Source: Flabesymbios commensalis (taxonomy: Eukaryota; Annelida; Polychaeta; Terebellida; Flabelligeridae). From it: 64,000 nucleotides of DNA. The notes below the pieces were generated by a model. That model did not search any database. It saw only the letters and a list, made by a program, of their open reading frames with translations, and was not told the origin of the DNA. A program made the position numbers and the translations under genes. Shown here piece after piece: positions 55,901 through 64,000 of this stretch. Location of the stretch: contig OZ024914.1 in the NCBI GenBank assembly GCA_964017125.1, forward strand, positions 30,873,149 through 30,937,148. The letters run 5' to 3'. How positions within the stretch are numbered: the first letter of the stretch is position 1; the number at the start of each line of letters is the position of its first letter.

Positions 55901-57437
55901 CACCACTATTGAGTGGATGAAACAGGCTACCCAGCTGGCAATCCGACACAATATTATAGCCAGCCACGTGTAGACTGCAGCTTCCCCACCATGCAACAGA
56001 CGGGACAGAGCCCAAATGACCCTCCCCAGGTGAGTGCGAAAAGTACTGCTACTAGCAATCATCCCAGTACCCCTTAGACTGACTATGTTATGAAGTGATT
56101 ATAATGCCAAATGCTATATCACTGCAAGGGCTAATACTTATTCTATTATAAAGTTTTTGATCAATAAACATTATCATTGTTATGACATCGAACGCTCATG
56201 ATGTTTTCTTATCAAAAGTGATTATTCTTATACAGTGTGACACATTATTTCCAAAACATAAAAGAAGAGTTGTGTGTATATAGGCCTACTGGTATACATA
56301 TTTACAAGACATAACATCACTTTAGGACTGGTTTTATATTGATCTTTGACCCTGAAAATATTGGTCTAGACAACTTTAAAAGCAAATTATCTTAAATATT
56401 GACCGAGATATTGACAAATTCAAGTTTTTCGGTAATGGCCGCCATTATTGGCTTCCTACCAAATTCTAATAGCCGATTTGCAAGGTTGTGCACCGAGGTT
56501 GTGATCCTAAATATATGTAGATATCATTTCAGGTGCCCAAACTTTTACAACATGCCATGTCAGTTTTCCAGAACATATTATGTCTACCCCTTGGGTAGTA
56601 GTTCTGGGTAGTAGTTCTACATACGCTACACAATAACAGTGCCGTATTATAATGTAAATGATATGTCTGTTTATCTCTTTTATCGCTGTCATATACATGT
56701 GATGTATATGATTTTACTTTAGATCATGTTAGCATGTGAATTCAGATCAGTGTGCGGATGATAACCTCATTCTGGGAGGAAGTTATTCAAATATAACTAT
56801 GATATAACACAATTTTGCCAAAATATCAAACTATAGAGATCAAAAAGACATCAAACATCATTTGAAAGTATAATGATGTCCAATCTAGACACTAAGATGG
56901 CTTAAATATGATATCTAGAAGCTAAGATATCTTGATTTTAGGTTCGGCTGGCGGCCATTTTGAATTATGGCGGCCATCTTGTATTAATAAATATAGCCTT
57001 GTGTATGCGATGTAACTCTCTGAAATCAAATATATAATATCAGGCATTCTAATCATCATTTTATCCCCAAAAAGTCCATTTGTGCACTTTTTGCTAAAAC
57101 GTAAAGGTGGGATATTGTATTTCAATGGTCACGTGACCTATGACCTTCCAATGACCCCAAAAATAACATTGTCGTCAAAATGGCATTATGGGATCTCAAA
57201 ACCCGAACTTAGGGCCAAAATAACACATTTCTATGATTGCCGTGACTGTATTCATAGCAGATTACTTTTTTGTGGCGGCCATTTTGGAAATATGCAAATT
57301 AGCTAATTAAATATGCAAAATCTCAAATGGTATCTGGCAGATTTGAAATCTACGGGAAAAAACACAATAGAAACCGTTGAGAAAAGTTTGACAGACATGT
57401 TTATTAGATTGGTTAGGATATATCCCTGTCTATTACT
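52961..57437. mobile_element. Long inverted-repeat element, about 4.5 kb, with decayed interior
   Basis: Arms 52961-54105 and 56333-57437 (about 1.1 kb) are inverted; paired blocks include GGGATATATCCTAACCAAT, AAATCTGCCAGATACCAT, AATTAGCTAATTTGCATATT and AAATGGCCGCC. The 2.2-kb interior contains decayed protein-coding remnants, including a plus-strand cysteine-rich tract near 55455-55570 (RGCKKGCNKIC type) and a minus-strand block at 55640-55860 shared with the element at 35-39 kb. It is a fossil; class unassigned, not clearly whole. Confidence 0.8.
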
Positions 57438-57533
57438 GTGCACAAGGTTATCACAAGATCATCGCTGTTCATCATGAGAGTGTCAACTTAGCCTGGGAAC
57501 GTGGAACCTATGCTGGTCTCACTGGTGACTGCC

Positions 57534-57683
57534 CTATGTTCAGAAGGTTCTATGTTCAGAAAATATTTGTTTAAAAGGTTCTATATTCAGAATGTTCTAT
57601 ATTCAGAAGGTCCTATATTCAGAAGGTTCTATGTTCAGAAGGTCCTATATTCAGATATATTCAGAAGGTCCTATATTCAGAAA
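57534..57683. repeat. 16-bp minisatellite, TTCAGAAGGTCCTATA type
   Basis: Eight to nine units alternating CTATGTTCAGAAGGTT and CTATATTCAGAAGGTC. Its reverse complement array is at 59836-60016. Confidence 0.9.
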
Positions 57684-57761
57684 ATTCTTTGGTTTACGTA
57701 GAAATCTTTCAGTTTCAGGTAAATTGCAGTGCAATATAACAAATCACAGGCTCTCTTTGTT

Positions 57762-58740
57762 TTAGCTCATTCGGTCAAAGGTCAGATGAGCTTTTGTCAT
57801 AGCGCGTTGTCCGTCGTCTGTCCGTCCACAATTTGCCAAAATCGCTATTGGGACTTAATTAACATAGTGAACAGCCCCAAACCAGGAGTGATCACAGAAG
57901 GATTGTCTCCGCAATTCAGGAATATGACACTCCTGTAGATCTGGTAATTTCCGCGTGGTCAAATTTTTGCGAATTTCTGATTTTGGGACTTTTCACTTTA
58001 ATAGTGTTATTATAATAATAATTTTCGCGAGATTCTGGAATTCGCGAATTTCTTCTCCTCCAGAAACTCGTGAAAATTAAAACCTCGCGAATATCACCAG
58101 ATCTACATTATATCTGAATTCAAATCCACCTAAATACGGGGCTAGTGTGAACGTGGCATATAGCCTAGACATAGACTAGAAAGTTCAAACCAAAAACACC
58201 TGCAGTTACAAAGATGAGCTATATACGGCGCCATTGACACTTTTCTTTCTTTCATTTTTTTTCTTCATTTTAGTCCATTCCGGGGAGGGGGGGGGGGTGT
58301 CTATAACCCCCTGCATATCCCCAAAATGCGTTGTAGGCCCCTATTGTTGAGTTGACCAATTAGAGTCTTGTTTTAACTATAGGCCTGTCATGGGCCACAA
58401 TTATTTTGGTAAATCTGTAGAGCATCCCTTACGTCGATTCCTCAACGATTCTGAACCGATTTCTTTGAAATTTTGCACAGGCCATCTTTAGGTCAAATCC
58501 TAACACCGGTAAAAATTTACTTAGACCATTCGACATGTAATATAAATCCATAATTAACGTAATGAGTTGATAGAGGGACGTCATAATTTCAATTTACTAC
58601 ATGTCAAATCGTCTAACTTTAAAATATTGCATATAATTTTACGTTTACAAAATTTCATGAAAATCGGTTGATATTAATGACGGAGTAATTAACAAATTAA
58701 CGAAAAACATGCGCTACCGGTTAGTTCTGTCCTAATGTAT
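57762..58740 (+). mobile_element. Decayed repeat beginning TTTTAGCTCATTCGGTCAAA
   Basis: The start TTTAGCTCATTCGGTCAAAG, then GATGAGCTTTTGTCATAGCG and GTCCGTCGTCTGTCCGTCC, are reminiscent of abundant invertebrate repeats I have seen described by such openings. A later block CCGATTTCTTTGAAATTTTG fits their usual interior. Family and right end are uncertain. Confidence 0.5.
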
Positions 58741-58763
58741 AGCGTGGGATGGATGGAGTTAGC

Positions 58764-58952
58764 CCTGGATTGATTCGTTTTACCCGAGAGCGATCTCGAC
58801 CCCAAGGTCTGAAAAATGCTCACAACTTTTTAATGACTGTGAGGAAAATGATCTGAGCATGCGACATCTTAGCTAAAATGTTACTGATTAAAAAAAACTA
58901 TTTTCTTCAGATATGACCGTCCCACGATTTTGTATGGAGTCAATCTGTGGCT
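58764..58952 (+). repeat. Dispersed repeat, shorter copy
   Basis: Shares CCCTGGATTGATTCG, TCGACCCCAAGGTC, CCCACGATTTTGTATG and GTCAATCTGTGGCTGA with 12123-12378 but lacks the ATG-containing segment. Confidence 0.65.
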
Positions 58953-59717
58953 GACACCTATTCCAGCCACTGCGGCTGGGATGAAGTTACCCTCTGTTAG
59001 GCTCCTATTGTTACTCTGGGCAAGGACGTTCTATATAGAACGTCCTTGCTCTGGGGACTATCCGACCCGGGGATATCGCAGCTGTGTGAAAAGCTAAGGT
59101 GTTTCAGCATTACATTGCATAATAAAACCCAAGTGTACGACCGTCTGGGGGTAATATCTCTATAATAGTCAGATTCACAGTAAATTCATCAACCAGGGTG
59201 AATGAATTTCGCGGATTCCTCAGTTTCACAAGGTAGTTTCACAAGGTAGTAAGAAGAAGTTAGACCCTTTGACATGTAATGAAATTAGGAGACGACGCTA
59301 ATGGGTTTATAGAGGGCGATATATACAATATTTTTCAATGAAAATACTCTCAAAAACCTACCATGCCCTATCACTCTACGCTCACATCATCATCTGTATA
59401 TCATTCATCTAAAATAAATTGATTAAATAATATTTTTCTCATTACCAGCGTGCATCATTACCACCCGGTATATTTACTTGTAAAGGTTGTGATATCTGCA
59501 TATTTACCTACCACCACACACCACTTAGACTTTACATTTAACAGCGAATAATCCCATAGACCACATTTATCAGATAAAATAATTGATATTTCTACATCTA
59601 TATCACTCGTTTTTATATGGTATTTCGAACAACGTAACTCCTTTGGAATATAATTATAACTGTCATATTTACAATTTAATGAGTCCAGCAAATTTGATCA
59701 AACGTCACTAATTTTAA
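58953..59717. other. Non-coding stretch
   Basis: A short hairpin GGACGTTCTATATAGAACGTCC lies near 59025-59048 (a few bases trimmed). Otherwise AT-rich and featureless. Confidence 0.4.
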
Positions 59718-59719
59718 GC

Positions 59720-59803
59720 TTGGAAACCCACTGGGTATACAACGTTTCTGCGATATTAAATGAACGTCATCGACGTTGATTCAACGTCGTGTGCCCAATT
59801 GGA
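59720..59803. mobile_element. Diverged family A relative
   Basis: CCACTGGGTATACAACG, the axis GAACGTCATCGACGTTG, and CAACGTCGTGTGCCCAATTG show the same architecture with different arms. Confidence 0.5.
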
Positions 59804-59835
59804 ACTGACACATTATAGTCACCCATGCTTTCTAT

Positions 59836-60016
59836 ACATAGGACCTTCTGAACAAATATTTCTGAACATAGGACCTTCTGAGCATAGAACCTTCTGATGA
59901 TAGAACCTTCTGAACATAGAACCTTCTGAACATAGGACCTTCTGAACAAAGGACCTTCTGAATATAGAACCTTCTAAACATAGGACCTTCTGAACATAGG
60001 ACCTTCTGAACATAGA
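59836..60016. repeat. 16-bp minisatellite, inverted array
   Basis: Ten or more units of CATAGGACCTTCTGAA and CATAGAACCTTCTGAA, the complement of 57534-57683. Confidence 0.9.
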
Positions 60017-60101
60017 GCTGTAACCGGTGTCACTGTCAGGATACCGCCGCCATAGGATGTCACAAATCCTGTGCCGCAGTTAGCCTACGTACTTCCCCAG
60101 T

Positions 60102-60210
60102 CCCAGTAAGCACAAAAACATTTTTAAAACATTTGTATAATCTTGGGTCAACGTCGAAGACGTTGGGCCGAAGTTGTGCAATGTTTTGAAAATGTTTTGT
60201 GTTCACTGGG
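60102..60210. mobile_element. Palindromic family A copy
   Basis: CCCAGTAAGCACAAAAACAT and TTTTGTGTTCACTGGG ends, axis AACGTCGAAGACGTTGGG. Confidence 0.87.
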
Positions 60211-60568
60211 TTCACTGTTATAAGCCCGTACATATTACATAGGATATGTATTTCCCCTATTAGCAAAGGCTTATAAATATTACAGATTCGATGTGCCAGT
60301 AGCGTTATATACAATGTACGTGTACTAATTATAATTTACAGTCTGTTCGCTAGTTTTCATCTGATAACACAGCTTATAAGCATGAAATCTTATTCCATGT
60401 GATACCTCTCAATGGTTTCGTTGCTCCTGCTCGACCGTGGTCTGCAACTAGTACTTATCTGATGGAAAAGCTACGCATTTGACTATTATAAGCGGAGAAC
60501 TATTAGAGGCCATTAAAGTCCGGTGTTTTTTTTACATATCAGCTTTCAAACATGTTTCAAAGGAAATG

Positions 60569-60816
60569 TTAACCCTTGTCCTGCTGAATTGCTTCAATTG
60601 TATTTTTCGTCATTTGAAGCTGGAATTGCTAACGCAATTTCCAGCTTCAAATGACGAAAAATATTACTATTTATGAAAAATAAACATCTCCCAAATTAAA
60701 ATATTTGATTAGCTAAGCATCTACCACTGAATATTTTATCAATTTCAGTGGCATTTTATTTGGGTCGAAACTTTCTTGAAAACGTATATATCCGGGTCCA
60801 GCAGGACAAGGGTTAA
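60569..60816. mobile_element. TTAACCCTTGTCCTGCTG-bounded element with inner hairpin
   Basis: TTAACCCTTGTCCTGCTG and CAGCAGGACAAGGGTTAA are perfect inverted ends. The inner hairpin at 60608-60661 (CGTCATTTGAAGCTGG ... CCAGCTTCAAATGACG) is also perfect or nearly so. It looks young. Confidence 0.9.
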
Positions 60817-61229
60817 GCTTATGTTTTTTGAAATCTAAGAAGTGTCATGATGGTAGCGATCTCCTTAACATTTACACTTTATGTAACACTATATCAGCCA
60901 AGAGAAAAGAAACGACTCTTAAATATATATTGTAATTACGGAGAGTGTTACATCTCGTCTCATAGCAATTTGCGTAAATGTGACACGTATTTTATTTCAA
61001 CCTTTTGATTTCACAAGAACTCATTATGTTATTGTTCCAATATTAGGCCTAACCCTTACGGCACGGGGATCGACTTTAACCCTTTCCATGCCCAATAATT
61101 CAGCCCCAGCCAATTTCTACAATGCCTAATTACTCTAGCATAATGGTTATTTTGGTTAAAAAACTAATTAAGATTCATCAGTAGGCCTACAGAATATCAT
61201 TCATAGTGAACTCCCATATTTGTAACTGG

Positions 61230-61865
61230 CAATGTATGGTGGGACGGGTTGGTGTTGCACTTTACTGGGGTTGAACGCAAATGTCATGCCGAGGTCATGT
61301 CAAGGTCATATGAAGGTCAATCTTAATAAGAAATACAAAAAATACCATTTTATGCCTTCCAACTTGATTTATGCGTGAGCTAAATGTTATATATCACTGT
61401 AGTTGGATCATTCAGGATCAAACACCATTCAGAAGGTGTCGCAAGCAGATTTAAGGTACCCGAGTAGTGATAGCCCCTTCGGATTTCCCTTATTTTCACC
61501 TTCGGATAAATTCACTATTCAATCCCCCCTTCTCCAGGACTAAAATTGAATGCCAAAAGTGACCAAATATATATATTATAGTAGTGTGGAACTATGCCTT
61601 GAATTGCAACAGATTTACATATGACTGTGTGGAAAGGGTAACACGGGTTGGAGTTCCACTATACTGAGGTGGTGTGCAAAGGTAATTCCAAGGTCATATC
61701 AAGGTCATATAAAGGTTAAACTCGATAAAAAATACAAAAAATACCATTTTATGCCTTCCAACTTTATCATGTTTATATATGCGTGACCTGAGTGTTATAT
61801 ATGACTGTAGTTGGATCATTCAGGGTCAAGCACTATTTCAAAAAAGTGTTTCAAGTAGTTTTATG
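61230..61865. repeat. Direct repeat of about 0.2 kb, two diverged copies
   Basis: Copies at 61230-61447 and 61630-61865 share CGGGTTGG, AAGGTCATATGAAGGTCAA-like text, TACAAAAAATACCATTTTAT, GCCTTCCAACTT and GTAGTTGGATCATTCAGG. The period is about 410 bases. No coding frame. Confidence 0.8.
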
Positions 61866-62136
61866 GTAATGACAATACCTGAAAAGTGACATTATGCGTG
61901 CGGGACGAGATTTCGAAATTCATAGTCGCTGCGATACCCGGGAGCTCTCATATAACATGTATTCTGAATAGCCTAATGCTGACTAATGAGGCTGCAAACT
62001 GATACGATTGGTCTCTCGCATTGAGGTAAAAATTAGCCTACACGCCAACCAGAAATGGTGCGACGTGACCCCAGATAGGCCTATATAATTATAGCAGACA
62101 TCTGATAACGACGAGACACACAACAAACACAGCCGT

Positions 62137-62230
62137 AATTTGCACCAATGCTTGGTTAATGTTGGTGTAACGTCGCAGACGTTGGGGCAACATATAACCG
62201 GCATCTGTTGAACGTCTTGTGTTTGCTGCA
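62137..62230. mobile_element. Palindromic family A copy
   Basis: CAATGCTTGGTTAATGTTGG, the axis TAACGTCGCAGACGTTGG, and GTCTTGTGTTTGCTGCAG. Confidence 0.8.
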
Positions 62231-62753
62231 GAGAGTGGATAAATCGACATACTATACCCGCTATATGAATAAGAGTAGGCCCACATACACTGTTGGGCTG
62301 TTTGTTTTCTATGGCATTGTGATTGTATACAGGCGAACTGTTTTAATTCACGCCAAAACATCAACACCGTCACTGTTTTGTGAATCAACCCAACAAAATG
62401 CCTATGTACACGGCCAGCACGAGCGTCACCAGATGACACTGTAGTACACGCCAAAAATGTTTTGAAGCACGCTGGATGCATCAGACCACACTTGTTGAGC
62501 CACAGGCATTTGCATAGTCATTTATATTGCAAGCGTTCTGATCAAACAATGGCTACAGTCCATATATCATGTATATATAGAAATAGACAAGGTATGAAAG
62601 GCCCCCCACCCCTTCATAGTCTATGGAATAAGTCTTACATATGGACCCCCGTGTGCACTTTGTGAAGAAATCATGAAATTTGGCACAGATGACCTCTTAA
62701 ATACCCTTTTTGATTTCTGATATAGGGCAGTCACTTTTGACCTCGTTTTGACC

Positions 62754-63140
62754 TCCTAATTTGCATATTTCCAAGATGGCCGCCAACTGATATGTGTAAT
62801 GAGAGTAAAAATGTCAAAATCGAGGTAGCGACCTGCAAATAGGCTCAAATTGAAGGTAATACCAAGCTGATTACAAATTTCAATTTTTTTTTTGTAATAT
62901 CTCATTTTCCCATCCTAATTTGCATAATTCAAAAATGGCCGCCAATATCCAGGTGAAAACAGTAAAAATGTCAAAATCAAGATAGTGACTTGCAAATAGG
63001 CTCAAATTGAAGGTAATAATAAGCTGATTTCAATTTCAAATAAATAGTTTTGCTATATATATAAATTTATCAGCCTGATTTGCATATTTCCAAAATGGCT
63101 GCTAATCGCTGGGGAAGTAGTGAAAACGCCAAAATTGACA
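62754..63140. repeat. Tandem repeat, about 160-bp unit with AAATGGCCGCC
   Basis: CCTAATTTGCATATTTCC begins units near 62755, 62915 and 63073. Each has a/gATGGC(C/T)GC(C/T), AAAAATGTCAAAATC and CAAATAGGCTCAAATTG; the third is partial. The motif set matches the arms of the element at 53-57 kb. Confidence 0.8.
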
Positions 63141-63839
63141 TCCAGAATATTAGATAAAATATGGGTCGTGGTATATTGTAAAAGGCCTGTTTAATCAGTT
63201 TTCATATCTGTTTCTGTTACTGCTAGACCTACATATATTATAACGAGAAGTGTTTGGTAAGACCTAATTATCGACAATAGACAAGGCCTACTAGTGTTAG
63301 TTCTAGACGATTGGGGCCAAGTATATGGCCTATGGGCTATGGTAAACCTATGCTTTAACGTTAGATTAGGGTACATTTACAATATATTTATTTTGGTTAA
63401 ATATTACCAGGGAATCGTGTGTTATCTGTACTGATAAATCTAGATAGATAAAAGAGTTTCAGATATCTCGTCAGGAACGTCCTTTCACAATCTGCTGATA
63501 AACGTAAGCACCATAAAAATCACCATCTATACATAGGAAATGTTTACTAAATTTTAAAAACCTGCTTGAAGTATACCACCATACAGCATATCCATTTATG
63601 GATGACATAAAATAAATATACACCGGCTAGACAACAAGGAAGTGATACCAGAAACTATAACTGCAGCCTTTATGGGAGCAGAAGCTGAAGGCAAATACCA
63701 ATTCTCCGTATATGATCAAACTTTCAATACACACAACACAAACATAAAATAATAACCCAAACCATAATATGGTAATTTGTGATAGAAACATATTCTTTGA
63801 ATAATGGGTTTTCAGAAAAATGTGTTGCCCATTTAATGT

Positions 63840-64000
63840 TCCTTAAATGGCGGCAAAATCCAAGATGGCCCACATTTGTGCAAGAGCAAAAAATTAAGTG
63901 ATATAATTTTGGACAGAATAAAAGCAGACTCATGATTTTGGCGTCTACCATAGGGTTTTCGGGCATGTTCGACATAGTGGTGTGACCAGAAAGTACTATA
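63840..64000. repeat. ATGGCGGC/ATGGCCCAC repeat running off the window
   Basis: AAATGGCGGCAAAATCCAAG followed by ATGGCCCAC, then GGCGTCTACCATAGGG and GACATAGTGGTGTGACC. Similar phrases occur at 47930-48130. Its right end is outside the window. Confidence 0.5.

Noticed and set aside
57501-57701. Open frame with repeated FRRFYVQKV-type text
   Set aside because: It is the translated 16-bp minisatellite; the same holds for 59767-60013 on the other strand.

Overview
The window is eukaryotic, almost certainly animal, DNA: genes are split by GT/AG introns, the base composition is AT-rich (I estimate about 37% GC), and most of the sequence is dispersed hairpin elements, SINEs and minisatellites. The gene content (a tetraspanin, a PPP1R15-type eIF2alpha phosphatase subunit, and a C-type lectin/LDL-receptor-A/leucine-rich/7TM receptor) and the marked excess of the palindrome TAGGCCTA suggest a marine invertebrate, perhaps an invertebrate deuterostome such as a hemichordate or echinoderm. 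That placement is inference; no rRNA or mitochondrial marker is present.

Layout. 171-7606 (+) holds seven exons of a tetraspanin whose N-terminal exon lies left of the window. 7607-22495 has no convincing gene; it carries many short hairpin (MITE-like) elements, SINE pieces, and a 602-bp unit present twice in tandem. 22496-25593 (-) is a two-exon PPP1R15 (GADD34/CReP) gene of about 741 residues whose PP1-binding KVKF motif is assembled across the intron. About 1 kb upstream of it are a perfect CRE (TGACGTCA), two CACGTG boxes, and an inverted broken partial copy of its own coding sequence. 26.9-43.0 kb is repeat country: a terminal-inverted-repeat element full of AATACGTTAC motifs with its right part duplicated in tandem, dimeric tRNA-derived SINEs, two larger inverted-repeat elements (30.3-32.5 and 35.2-39.2 kb), and an element at 41.6-42.4 kb whose body is a GCGC/AATT minisatellite. 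43164-51270 (-) is a large three-exon receptor gene (about 1,819 residues): signal peptide, a roughly 700-residue ectodomain, two C-type lectin-like domains, LDLa modules, leucine-rich repeats, and a 7TM bundle that lacks the DRY and NPxxY signatures and any cytoplasmic tail. 52.9-57.4 kb is another long inverted-repeat element related to the one at 35-39 kb. 57.5-64 kb holds mirror-image 16-bp minisatellites, a duplicated 0.2-kb repeat, and a tandem repeat rich in ATGGCCGCC.

The three host genes are functionally unrelated and are not a co-regulated cluster. The most novel material is the receptor architecture and the nested hairpin-element families, of which I can point to about 20 copies of one type and at least six of another in 64 kb.
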